A stretch of DNA of 53,843 bases from Burkholderiales bacterium (GTDB taxonomy: Bacteria > Pseudomonadota > Gammaproteobacteria > Burkholderiales > Usitatibacteraceae), in contig JAFMJY010000002.1 in the NCBI GenBank assembly GCA_017853245.1, positions 1 through 53,843 on the forward strand, given 5' to 3'. A model generated the notes under the pieces. The model was not told the DNA's origin and ran no database searches. It saw only the letters and a program-made list of their open reading frames with translations. Both the position numbers and the translations under genes were made by a program. This document shows positions 33,879 to 44,645 of this stretch, piece after piece (position 1 is the first letter of the stretch; the number at the start of each line of letters is the position of its first letter).

Positions 33879-34081
33879 AAGCGCGACAACTCTGGGATAA
33901 CCGCTCGCCATTGGACAGGCCACGGCCACTGACCCGGGCTTATCCACAGGGATATCTTTTTCATACGCGAGTTCTGAACGTCCTTAGCTCATCTTCAACA
34001 AGCTGTTTCATATGGTGTTTTCCGACTTTTCCTCGCAAACAGCGGGCTCCTATTAACTACCTATCTATTTGAGATACCAAT
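33879..34081. other. Probable chromosomal replication origin (oriC)
   Basis: The 203-base dnaA-dnaN gap holds a perfect DnaA box TTATCCACA at 33940-33948, an imperfect box (TTATCCCAG on the minus strand) at 33892-33900, and a markedly AT-richer right half (33950-34080, including the runs TATCTTTTTCATA and CTATTAACTACCTATCTATTTGAG) that could be the unwinding element. Position next to dnaA and parS supports an origin. Only one perfect box is present here, so the rpmH-dnaA gap with its own box may be part of a bipartite origin. A dnaN promoter must also lie here. Confidence 0.6.
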
Positions 34082-35185
34082 ATGGTCAAGATAAAGGCCA
34101 CTGTTGGCCAGCTGCTGGGCCCTTTGCAACAAGTGACGGGGATCGTCGAGCGCCGACACACACTCCCGATCCTCTCCAATGTCTTGGTGCAATCTCATGC
34201 GGGTCGCATCGAGTTCATCGCCACGGACCTGGAAGTCCAGATAACCGCTGGTGTTGCCGTGGAGGGCGCCGCGGAAGGAAGCGTTACCGTCGCGGCTCGA
34301 AAGCTTCACGACATTCTTCGCTCGTTGCCGGAGGACAGCGAAGTCGCCCTCGAAGCCAAGGACAATCGCATGGTGGTCCGGGCCGGCAAGAGCCGCTTCA
34401 ACCTTCAGACTCTCGCAAGCGCGGATTTTCCGCGCATGGTGGAAAGCAAGGATGCCTCCCGATCCCTTGCCCTGCCGCAGCGCTCACTGAAGCACGCGCT
34501 GGGCCTCGTGCAGTTCGCCATGGCGGTGCAGGACATTCGGTATTACCTCAACGGTGTCCTGTTTGCGGTCGATGGCGACACCCTTCGCGTTGTCGCCACC
34601 GATGGCCATCGCCTTTCCTATGCCGCTGAGAAGCTGGGGGCCACCCACGAAGGCGTCGAGGCCATCCTTCCCCGGAAGACCGTACTGGAGCTCATCAAGC
34701 TCCTCGGCGATGGCGACGAGCCGGTCAACATGGTCATCGGGTCGAATCAGGTTAGGTTTTCGTTCGGCGGTATCGAGATCGTCTCGAAGATCGTCGAGGG
34801 AAAGTTTCCGGACTACGGCAAGGTCATACCTGTCGGCAACCGAAATCGAGTTGAAGTCGATCGCCACGTTCTGGCGCAATCGCTCAATCGCGCCTCGATC
34901 CTGTCGAATGAGAAGATCCGGGGCGTGCGTATGGTTTTCACGAAAGACGCGCTTTCCATCATCTGCTCCAACAACGACCAGGAGGAGGCTGAAGAGAGCC
35001 TCGCCATCGCCTACGACGGCGATGCCATCGATATCGGCTTCAACATTTCTTATCTGCTCGATGCACTGAACCACGTGGATGCGGAGCGAATCTCCATGAG
35101 CATGGGAGACGCCAATTCGAGCGCGCTTGTCCAAATTCCCGGCAACGATGATTTCAAGTACGTCGTCATGCCAATGCGCATCTGA
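34082..35185 (+). CDS. dnaN: DNA polymerase III beta subunit (sliding clamp)
   Basis: A 367-residue clamp, standard length, with three repeats of the clamp fold. The start KATVGQLLGPLQQVTGIVERRHTLPILSNVL is typical; the C-terminus ends VVMPMRI, the conserved peptide-binding edge. It encircles DNA as a dimer and tethers the polymerase. gyrB follows after 31 bases (recF is missing between them, as in many betaproteobacteria). Confidence 0.98.
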   Translation: MVKIKATVGQLLGPLQQVTGIVERRHTLPILSNVLVQSHAGRIEFIATDLEVQITAGVAVEGAAEGSVTVAARKLHDILRSLPEDSEVALEAKDNRMVVRAGKSRFNLQTLASADFPRMVESKDASRSLALPQRSLKHALGLVQFAMAVQDIRYYLNGVLFAVDGDTLRVVATDGHRLSYAAEKLGATHEGVEAILPRKTVLELIKLLGDGDEPVNMVIGSNQVRFSFGGIEIVSKIVEGKFPDYGKVIPVGNRNRVEVDRHVLAQSLNRASILSNEKIRGVRMVFTKDALSIICSNNDQEEAEESLAIAYDGDAIDIGFNISYLLDALNHVDAERISMSMGDANSSALVQIPGNDDFKYVVMPMRI

Positions 35186-35195
35186 CTCACGCTGA

Positions 35196-37655
<2,460 letters not shown>

Positions 37656-37661
37656 TAGCAG

Positions 37662-37686
37662 GGCGGCGAAGCTTTGCTACGCCGCC
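37662..37686. terminator. Hairpin between convergent gyrB and topA
   Basis: GGCGGCG (37662-37668) and CGCCGCC (37680-37686) form a perfect 7-pair GC stem with an 11-base loop, starting 7 bases after the gyrB stop. In the gyrB direction it is followed by TTCTTC, so it can act as a weak intrinsic terminator. Its right arm is inside the last codons of topA. Confidence 0.45.
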
Positions 37687-40190
37687 TTCTTCATTCGCCC
37701 GGGCTTCGCGCCCTTCTTGGACTTCGCAGCCAGCAACGCCAACGCCTCTTCCAGCGACAGGGCGCCAACGGCATCCGGGTCCGGCAGGGTGGCATTCACC
37801 TTGCCGTGCTTCACGTAGGGGCCGTAGCGGCCGGCATGAAGCGAAACCGTTTGCCCGTCCTTGGGGTGCTTGCCCAACACACGCAGGGCGCCCCTACCGC
37901 CCCCCGCGGGATTGCGAGGCTCCTTCAGTAGCGCGATGGCACGCTCCAACGCGACATCGAAAACACTTTCCTCTCGAGGCAGCGACTTGAACTGGCCATC
38001 GTGGTTCACATAGGGGCCGAAGCGACCGATGCCCGCAATGACTCGCTTGCCGGTCTCTGGGTGATCGCCGAGGGCGCGGGGGAGGGCGAGGAGTTTCAGG
38101 GCCAGATCGAGTGTCGTGGCTTCCAGGGTGGTGCCCTTGGGTACCGACACGCGCTTGGGTTTGTCCTTGCTTTTGGTTCCCTCTGCGCCCTTGCCCTCCA
38201 CCTCGCCCAGCTGGAAATAGGGGCCGTAGGGCCCCTGCAACAGAAGCACCACCTTCCCCGTGGCGGGGTCGTGACCCATTTCCTGACGGGCGGGGGCGTC
38301 GGTGGCCTCGCCTGACCCATCGAGGCTGCGGGTGTAGTCGCAATCCGGAAAGCCGGAGCAGCCGACGAATCGCCCTCGCCTCCCCAGCCGGATGGTCAAT
38401 GGGTGGGACCCGCACTTGGGGCATTGTTCGTCGAGGGCCTCCTGCGTGACCTCCTTGCGGGAGACGGACTCCTTGGCCTCGACCTGGGCCGAGAAGTCGC
38501 GCCAGAAGCGCTCCAGCACCGGCACCCATTCCGATTTGCCGTTGGAGATGTCGTCGAGCTCATCCTCCATGCGCGCCGTGAAGTCGTAATCGACCCAATG
38601 GCCAAAGTGCTCAGTGAGGAAGCGGTTGACCACGCGGCCGACGTCAGTGGGCTGAAAGCGCTTCTTGTCGAGAACGACGTACTCGCGATTTTGCAGTGTC
38701 GAGATGATGGACGCGTACGTTGACGGCCGGCCGATGCCATGCTGCTCGAGCGCCTTCACCAGGCTTGCTTCCGAATAGCGCGGCGGCGGCTGGGTGAAAT
38801 GCTGCTCCCCGTAGAGCTTCAGCATTTTGACGATGTCGCCCTTCTCGAGGGGGGGGAGCCGCTTGTCCTCTTCCTCCGCCGCGTCGTCGTCATCCTCGTG
38901 GTACACGGCATAGAACCCCGGAAACACCATCGTCTGCCCTGTGGCGCGGAATACGTTATCCGGGCCGCCAACGGCAAAATCCACCGCGACCGTATCGAAC
39001 TTTGCGGGCGTCATCTGGCAGGCGAGCGTTCGCTTCCAGATCATCTCGTAGAGCTTGCGTTGTTCATCCGTGAGATAGGGGGCCACCGACTCCGGCGTGC
39101 GGGCAACCGAGGTAGGGCGGATGGCTTCGTGCGCCTCCTGGGCATTCTTGGCGGTGCTGCGGTAGGCGACGGCCGATTTGGGCAGGTAGTCGCTTCCGTA
39201 GTGCTTCGTGATGTAGGACCGAATCTCGGCCACCGCTTCACGGGACAGGCTCACCGAGTCGGTTCGCATGTAAGTGATAAGGCCTGTGACCGCCTTGCCC
39301 AGTGACACGCCCTCATAGAGGCTTTGCGCCACCTTCATGGCGCGGTCCGTGGAAAAGCCCAGCTTCCGAACGGCCTCCTGTTGCAGCGTCGAGGTGGTGA
39401 ACGGTGGCGCGGGAGAGCGCATGCGCCGTTTCTTTTCCGTTTCGACGACCCGGGCCGAGCCCTTGGCGTGCTTTTCCAGGAAGGCCGTGACCTCGTCGTT
39501 TCGCGCAGCGCTGCCAATGGCGAACGCATCGAGCTTCTCACCCTGAAAATGGGTGAGCTTGGCCGAGAAGGGCTGCTTTGCCTTCTCGGCATCGAAGTGA
39601 ACCGACCAGTATTCGCGAGTCTTGAAGCTTTCGATTTCGATTTCGCGCTCGACGATCAGGCGAAGGGCCGGGCTTTGCACGCGGCCTGCCGATAGCCCCC
39701 GCCGGATCTTCTTCCAAAGCAGCGGCGAAAGGTTGAAGCCCACCAGGTAGTCAAGAGCGCGGCGCGCCTGCTGCGCGTTGACCAGCGCCATGGAGATTTC
39801 CCGCGGGTGGTCAACAGCCTCTTTCACTGCGCTTTCGGTGATCTCGTAGAAGACGACCCGCTTGAGCGACTTCCCCTTCAATGCCCGCTTGCCGCGAAGA
39901 ATCTCCGAAAGGTGCCACGCAATAGCCTCACCTTCCCGATCCGGGTCGGTGGCGAGCAGGATGTGGTCGGCGTCCTTGACGGCCTTGGCGATGGCATCGA
40001 CATGCTTCGAATTGCGGTCGATCACTTCGTATCGCATCTCGAACCCGTTGTCCGGGTCGACGGCCCCCGACTTCGGAACCAGGTCGCGCACGTGGCCGTA
40101 GGAAGCCAGCACGTCGAAGCCTTTGCCGAGGTATTTCTTGAGGGTCTTCGCCTTGGATGGCGACTCAACAATAAGGAGGCTGGAGGTCAT
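37677..40190 (-). CDS. topA: DNA topoisomerase I
   Basis: An 837-residue type IA topoisomerase. The TOPRIM domain opens LLIVESPSKAKTLKKYLG and has LLATDPDREGEAIAWHL. The active-site Tyr is in GLITYMRTDSVSLS (about residue 310). One C4 zinc motif follows the core (CPKCG at about 595 and CSGFPDCDY), then two TopI C-terminal repeats (GRFGPYV, GRYGPYVKHG) and a Lys-rich tail. It relaxes negative supercoils, opposing gyrase. It lies 22 bases after dprA on the same strand and converges on gyrB. Confidence 0.98.
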   Translation of the reverse strand: MTSSLLIVESPSKAKTLKKYLGKGFDVLASYGHVRDLVPKSGAVDPDNGFEMRYEVIDRNSKHVDAIAKAVKDADHILLATDPDREGEAIAWHLSEILRGKRALKGKSLKRVVFYEITESAVKEAVDHPREISMALVNAQQARRALDYLVGFNLSPLLWKKIRRGLSAGRVQSPALRLIVEREIEIESFKTREYWSVHFDAEKAKQPFSAKLTHFQGEKLDAFAIGSAARNDEVTAFLEKHAKGSARVVETEKKRRMRSPAPPFTTSTLQQEAVRKLGFSTDRAMKVAQSLYEGVSLGKAVTGLITYMRTDSVSLSREAVAEIRSYITKHYGSDYLPKSAVAYRSTAKNAQEAHEAIRPTSVARTPESVAPYLTDEQRKLYEMIWKRTLACQMTPAKFDTVAVDFAVGGPDNVFRATGQTMVFPGFYAVYHEDDDDAAEEEDKRLPPLEKGDIVKMLKLYGEQHFTQPPPRYSEASLVKALEQHGIGRPSTYASIISTLQNREYVVLDKKRFQPTDVGRVVNRFLTEHFGHWVDYDFTARMEDELDDISNGKSEWVPVLERFWRDFSAQVEAKESVSRKEVTQEALDEQCPKCGSHPLTIRLGRRGRFVGCSGFPDCDYTRSLDGSGEATDAPARQEMGHDPATGKVVLLLQGPYGPYFQLGEVEGKGAEGTKSKDKPKRVSVPKGTTLEATTLDLALKLLALPRALGDHPETGKRVIAGIGRFGPYVNHDGQFKSLPREESVFDVALERAIALLKEPRNPAGGGRGALRVLGKHPKDGQTVSLHAGRYGPYVKHGKVNATLPDPDAVGALSLEEALALLAAKSKKGAKPGRMKKAA

Positions 40191-40212
40191 GCGTGAGCCG
40201 AAAAGGAGCGGG

Positions 40213-41322
40213 TCATTCTATACCGCGGGGTTGCGGATGGCGCTTGAGTCGTCGGTACAGGCCGCCGGCCAGGCGCTCGATGGAGCCCGCGATTTCGAGC
40301 TGCGCAAGCGTTGCCAGCACGGTTTGCGTCGAGTGGCCGGAGCGCGCGACGAGCGTGTCCACGCTCGTTGGCGCGGCGTCGAGAAAACCGAGTTCGTCGT
40401 CGTTGTTCTGCACAGCCTCCGCGGTCCCCCGTGACGGGCGCGTGGGAACGCCGAGCTCGCTCAGCACGTCGACGGGCGCCTCAACAAGCGCTGCGCCTTG
40501 CTTGATCAGGGCGTGACAGCCGCGCGACAACGGGGAGTGGATGGACCCGGGCAGGGCAAACACGTCGCGGCCTTGGTCGAGAGCTTGGCGAGCGGTGACG
40601 AGGGAGCCGCTGCGCTCCGCCGCTTCGATGACCAGCACCCCAGCGCTCAGGCCGCTGATGAGCCGGTTGCGCCGAGGAAAGTGGTGCGCCCGTGGCGCCG
40701 TCCCTGGGGCGTGCTCAGAGAGCAGGAGGCCCGTGTTTTCGAGTTGGCGCGCAAGCGCCTCGTGCGCTGCCGGGTAGATGCGATCGGGCCCGTTACCCAA
40801 CACGGCGATGCTGCCCCCGGCGCCGGCGAGCCCGCCGCGGTGTGCGGCGCCGTCTACCCCCAGGGCGAGCCCGCTCACGATACACAGGCCGCTTCTCGAC
40901 AGGGTCGCCGCGAAGTTGAACGCATCGTCGAGGCCCTGTCGCGTTGCGTTGCGACTGCCGACTACGGCGACGCTGCGGCGAGCCATGAGCCCGAGGTTTC
41001 CGCTGGCAAAGAGCGCGACGGGGGGGTCTGCAATCTCCAGCAGCGCCTTGGGGTAGGCCGCATCAGCCAACGTGAGGAGGCTGTGCCCGGCCTCGCTCAA
41101 CCAGGCAACGCTGCGACTCAGCAAGAGACGGTCGGGGCCCGCGAGGAGTGCCCTGGCAGGGGCCTCACCGACGAGAGGTGCCAGCACGCGCGCCGGCAGG
41201 CGGAGTGCGACGTCAGGCGGGCCGGCCGAGGCGAGCAGCCGTCGCTGCGCAGCGAGGGAGACGCCGGGGGTGAGGATGAGGCGAAGCCACCACTCCCAGT
41301 CTGCTGAGTGAACGAAACTCAT
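40213..41322 (-). CDS. dprA: DNA processing protein DprA (Smf)
   Basis: A 369-residue DprA. The Rossmann-like core shows VAVVGSRNATRQGLDDA, SGLALGVDGAAHRGGL, AVLGNGPDRIYPA and FPRRNRLISGLSAGVLVIEA, all family hallmarks. A C-terminal winged-helix region (about 290-369) is present. DprA loads RecA on incoming single-stranded DNA during transformation; many non-competent bacteria keep it too. Apparent operon with topA, and 94 bases downstream of the secreted LysM-family relative. Confidence 0.96.
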   Translation of the reverse strand: MSFVHSADWEWWLRLILTPGVSLAAQRRLLASAGPPDVALRLPARVLAPLVGEAPARALLAGPDRLLLSRSVAWLSEAGHSLLTLADAAYPKALLEIADPPVALFASGNLGLMARRSVAVVGSRNATRQGLDDAFNFAATLSRSGLCIVSGLALGVDGAAHRGGLAGAGGSIAVLGNGPDRIYPAAHEALARQLENTGLLLSEHAPGTAPRAHHFPRRNRLISGLSAGVLVIEAAERSGSLVTARQALDQGRDVFALPGSIHSPLSRGCHALIKQGAALVEAPVDVLSELGVPTRPSRGTAEAVQNNDDELGFLDAAPTSVDTLVARSGHSTQTVLATLAQLEIAGSIERLAGGLYRRLKRHPQPRGIE

Positions 41323-41416
41323 AACCCTCCCTTACGCCGATGGCCCTGGTTTTCCTACAACGCAGGACGGCTTGTCGCCGCTGACGCCGATTGGCGCTGG
41401 GAGGGGATTCTGGATC

Positions 41417-42361
41417 CTACGGGGAGATGACGAGGTCGCCCACGGCAAGCGGCCGAGCGCTCTTCAGGACGATGCCGTAGGACAGGCTCTCGAGCACCTT
41501 GAAGATGAGCACGACGCCGTTGCGATCGTCCGGCAGGCGGCTCTCCGGCTGAGGGAACGGGGGTGGGAGCCCATGCGGCCAGTCGACGATCGGCACGATC
41601 TGGTCGTCGCGAAGGCCCAGCAGGTCCGCGGCAAGCGAGGGCCTGCCTGCCCGCGGACGATGTGTCAGTTGGCCGCGTCGCACGGATGCCAGCACGTGTC
41701 CCGGCTCCAGGCCGTGTCGGGTGCCGAGGTTGAGGACAACCACGGCGTACTGGGCGAAGTCGGACACGGCGCCCCGAACGGACACGATCGACCCCCGCAC
41801 CGCGGCCGCGGGCGCTCGCGGGTGAAGGGAGGGCGCGGTGACGTCCGGGGCGGGGCGTAGCCGGTCATCGACATTGACTTCCATCAAGGCGCGGATGATT
41901 TCGAGTGTTGCCGGCGCGCCAGTCTCGCGGACGCTGGCTTCCCCGATGTGAATCGCCTCGTATCCCAGCACGGCGCCCGTGTCGGGGTCCTGCAGCGCGG
42001 GACCCTGACGAAAAATTTGCCAGATGCGCGGGCCATCGGGAGGGATGCCTGAGGCGTACACGGCGGCCCCTGCTCCGGCGATGACCCGATCCTCTTCCGC
42101 TCCCACGACGCGGGGCAGGTCGGCGAGCCCCCCCGCGTCCACGACCATGGTCTGGATGAGGAACGGGCCGATGGCGCCGCTCGGAATCGAGCGGGGCACT
42201 ATCGACAACGGTTCCGCACGAACGCGGGGAGAGAGCGTGACGATCGTGGCCTCGGGTTGCGGGGCCGGGTCTGCCCCCAGGCCGGACGTCGACTGCGCCC
42301 GGGAAGTTGCCGGAACCAAAAGGGTCAACGTGAGGACAAACGCTATAATCGGCTTCGGCAT
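41417..42361 (-). CDS. Secreted relative of the dprA-linked LysM protein, without the LysM domain
   Basis: A 314-residue protein with a signal peptide (KPIIAFVLTLTLLVPATSRA, cleavage about residue 22). ATG 42361 is chosen because it begins at this leader; the frame is open upstream to 42448 without a better start. In betaproteobacteria the gene next to dprA usually encodes a protein with an N-terminal LysM domain (D-T-L-W type repeat), followed by a conserved region starting L-S-P-R-V-R-x-E-P-L. Here that region follows the leader almost directly (about residue 41) and continues with VYASGIP, GYEAIHIGEA, VVVLNLGTRHGLEPGHVL and a C-terminal SYGIVLKSARPLAVGD. No LysM repeat is seen, so peptidoglycan binding by this route is lost. 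Function of the conserved region is unknown. Confidence 0.75.
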   Translation of the reverse strand: MPKPIIAFVLTLTLLVPATSRAQSTSGLGADPAPQPEATIVTLSPRVRAEPLSIVPRSIPSGAIGPFLIQTMVVDAGGLADLPRVVGAEEDRVIAGAGAAVYASGIPPDGPRIWQIFRQGPALQDPDTGAVLGYEAIHIGEASVRETGAPATLEIIRALMEVNVDDRLRPAPDVTAPSLHPRAPAAAVRGSIVSVRGAVSDFAQYAVVVLNLGTRHGLEPGHVLASVRRGQLTHRPRAGRPSLAADLLGLRDDQIVPIVDWPHGLPPPFPQPESRLPDDRNGVVLIFKVLESLSYGIVLKSARPLAVGDLVISP

Positions 42362-42470
42362 GGAGGCAGGCCGGGGAGTCAAAATCCCCTGCGTGTTGAA
42401 GGGCTTGGAGCGGGTTCTTCGAGCAATCCGAAAAAATACTGCGCCCAATTGCCACCGCTAGCAAGCAAAC

Positions 42471-42974
42471 ATGGCCCTCCTCGACATCATTCATTATCCC
42501 GACCCACGCCTCCACATACCGGCGGCGAAGGTCGAGTGCATCGACGACGCGACCCGCAAGCTGGTGGCCGACATGGCCGAAACGATGTACGCGGCCGAGG
42601 GCATCGGGCTGGCCGCTACGCAAGTGAATGTTCACCAGCAAGTTTTGGTGATCGACGTGAGCTCCGACCGAAGTGGCTTGCGGGTGTTCATCAACCCGGA
42701 AATCCTGCGGTGCGAGGGCGCGTCGGTCAACCAGGAGGGCTGCCTGTCGGTCCCGGGCATCTATGACAACGTGGAGCGCGCCGAGAGCGTGACGGTGACG
42801 GCCCTTGACGAAAAGGGCTCCCGCTTCACGCTCAACGCCTCTGGCCTTCTGGCGACCTGCATCCAGCACGAGATGGATCACCTGCAGGGCAAGGTCTTCG
42901 TCGAGCGGCTCTCCGAGCTCAAGCAAAACCGCATCCGCGCGAAGTTGAAGAAGCGGCAGCGCAAGGCGGCGTAG
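42471..42974 (+). CDS. def: Peptide deformylase
   Basis: A 167-residue deformylase with the three family motifs: GIGLAATQV (motif 1), EGCLSVPG (motif 2, metal-binding Cys) and [12 protein letters not shown] (motif 3, HExxH-type His pair and catalytic Glu). It removes the formyl group from nascent proteins. fmt follows 8 bases later, so removal and addition of formyl-Met are encoded together. The 109-base divergent gap on its left must hold promoters for both sides; no clear box pair was found. Confidence 0.98.
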   Translation: MALLDIIHYPDPRLHIPAAKVECIDDATRKLVADMAETMYAAEGIGLAATQVNVHQQVLVIDVSSDRSGLRVFINPEILRCEGASVNQEGCLSVPGIYDNVERAESVTVTALDEKGSRFTLNASGLLATCIQHEMDHLQGKVFVERLSELKQNRIRAKLKKRQRKAA

Positions 42975-42982
42975 GCCACGCT

Positions 42983-43900
42983 TTGCGGCTGGCTTTCGCG
43001 GGCACGCCGCCCTTCGCCGCGACCGTCCTTCAGTTCCTGCTGGAGGCGCGGCACGAGGTGGTTCTTGTTCTCACGCAGCCCGACCGCGCCAAGGGCCGCG
43101 GGCTCCAGGCGTCTCCCAGCGCGGTATCCCTTCTCGCGCAGGCCGAGGGCCTGCCCCAGGCGAAGCCTGTTTCCCTCGCCGGCCCCGCCGAAATTGCCAC
43201 GATTGAGGCGGCGGACGTAGACGCCATGGTGGTGGCGGCCTACGGGCTTCTGTTGCCAAGAGCCGTGCTGGCGCTGCCGCGCCGGGGTTGCCTGAACGTT
43301 CACGCCTCCCTGCTTCCGCGCTGGCGCGGTGCCGCGCCGGTGCAGCGCGCCATCATCGCGGGCGACGCGCAGACCGGGGTTTCGATCATGCAAATGGAAG
43401 CGGGGCTCGATACCGGGCCTGTCTGGCTTCAGCGCGCCTTGCCCATTACGCCGGAGGCTACGGCGGGAACGCTCACGGACGAACTCGCCCGCCTGGGCGG
43501 CAGGGCCATGGTGGAGGTGCTTGACCGGCTCGATGATCTTCAGCCCACCTCTCAGCCCGTGGCGGGCGTCACCTACGCGCCCAAGATTTTGCGGGGCGAG
43601 GCCGGGCTCGATTGGTCACAGCCAGCACAGGCCCTGGCACGCCAAGTCCGGGCATTTGACCCGTTCCCCGGATCGGAAACAACTTGCCGGGGCCAGCGAG
43701 TCAAGGTGTGGCGAGCGCAGCCCGTTTCGGGGTCTGGGTCTGCCGGCGAGGTGGTGGGCGAGAGGGGTGGCTGCCCGGTCGTGGCCTGCGGTTCAGGCGG
43801 CCTGCTGCTCCAGGAGCTGCAGCGACCGGGAGGGCGGCGCTTGGCGGCCCACGTTTTCCAACAGGGCTTTCCCATGCCGATTGGGGAGCGGTTTGGTTAG
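42983..43900 (+). CDS. fmt: Methionyl-tRNA formyltransferase
   Basis: A 305-residue Fmt. The N-terminal strand RLAFAGTPPFAATVL, TQPDRAKGRGL and the catalytic region LNVHASLLPRWRGAAPVQRAI (with the N-H...D set) are intact, followed by GVSIMQMEAGLDTGPV and a C-terminal OB-fold domain from about residue 205. The start is TTG 42983; no ATG lies before the first strand in this frame. It formylates initiator Met-tRNA using 10-formyl-THF. Confidence 0.97.
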   Translation: MRLAFAGTPPFAATVLQFLLEARHEVVLVLTQPDRAKGRGLQASPSAVSLLAQAEGLPQAKPVSLAGPAEIATIEAADVDAMVVAAYGLLLPRAVLALPRRGCLNVHASLLPRWRGAAPVQRAIIAGDAQTGVSIMQMEAGLDTGPVWLQRALPITPEATAGTLTDELARLGGRAMVEVLDRLDDLQPTSQPVAGVTYAPKILRGEAGLDWSQPAQALARQVRAFDPFPGSETTCRGQRVKVWRAQPVSGSGSAGEVVGERGGCPVVACGSGGLLLQELQRPGGRRLAAHVFQQGFPMPIGERFG

Positions 43901-43981
43901 TGAGCGCACACGGCTGTTGCGGCTGTGCAACGAAAGCGCAGCGAAAACAGTGTCTGTAGTGCCCCCAAGTGGTAAATTGCC

Positions 43982-43998
43982 GACACGTCGTACGTGTC
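43982..43998. repeat. Perfect inverted repeat between fmt and the DUF4390 gene
   Basis: GACACGT and ACGTGTC are perfect 7-base arms with a CGT centre, followed by TTTCG. It lies 81 bases after fmt and 38 bases before the proposed DUF4390 start. It could be an operator for the sensor operon or part of a weak terminator of def-fmt. Confidence 0.45.
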
Positions 43999-44036
43999 TT
44001 TCGTGCCGCGGGTCATGGTTTTGCCCCGCCGGCCCG

Positions 44037-44645
44037 ATGCCTTTGGGGATCCCGGTGACCGTTTGCCTGCGACAACTCGTGCATTGGTCCAGCTGCCGAA
44101 CGGCGCTGGGCTTACTGCTGGTCGCGGCGCTGGCCCTTCCCCACCGAGTCGTGGCGAGCAGCGAAGGCATCTCAGCGCGCTCTGCGGTCGTTACACCCTC
44201 GGCGGACGGCTATCGCCTGGATGCATCCTTCGACATCCGCCTTCCCCCCGGCTTCCGGGACGCGATTACCCGCGGCATACCCGTGCACTTCCTGGCGGAG
44301 TTCGAGCTCTCCAAGGCGCGCTGGTATTGGTTCGATCGCCGGCCAGTGAAGCTGGTGAAGTCGTACACGTTGACGTACGTTCCCCTCTTGAAGCAGTACC
44401 GCCTTTCGGCGGGCAGCGCGTCTCAAAGCTTCGCGCGCCTGGAAGACGCATTGCAGTCGCTATCGCGCATCCGCGCCTGGCCGGTAGCCGATCGCGGCCT
44501 GCTGGAGCCGGGGGAGAGCTATCAGGCCGCGCTTCGCCTGCGGCTCGATACCGCGCAGCTTCCCAAGCCGCTTCAACTCAACGCCGTTTCCTCCCAAGCC
44601 TGGAGCCTCACCTCGGAGTGGTATCGCTGGTCCGTGGATCCATGA
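44037..44645 (+). CDS. DUF4390 domain-containing secreted protein
   Basis: About 202 residues with a signal-peptide-like hydrophobic stretch (TALGLLLVAALALPHRVVAS). The mature part has the DUF4390 pattern: DGYRLDASFDIRLPPGFRDAITRGIPVHF, then a W-Y-W-F-D-R segment and YRLS followed by LEDALQSLSRIRAW. The role of the family is unknown, but it consistently precedes an NtrY-like sensor kinase in betaproteobacteria. Its TGA overlaps the kinase ATG (ATGA), so translation is coupled. ATG 44037 is chosen; GTG 44055 is an alternative with a GGGGAT ahead of it. Confidence 0.8.
   Translation: MPLGIPVTVCLRQLVHWSSCRTALGLLLVAALALPHRVVASSEGISARSAVVTPSADGYRLDASFDIRLPPGFRDAITRGIPVHFLAEFELSKARWYWFDRRPVKLVKSYTLTYVPLLKQYRLSAGSASQSFARLEDALQSLSRIRAWPVADRGLLEPGESYQAALRLRLDTAQLPKPLQLNAVSSQAWSLTSEWYRWSVDP

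Noticed and set aside
43994-44641. N-terminal extension of the sensor kinase by 216 codons
   Set aside because: It overlaps the DUF4390 gene in a different frame, and the kinase begins naturally at its first membrane helix with an ATGA overlap.
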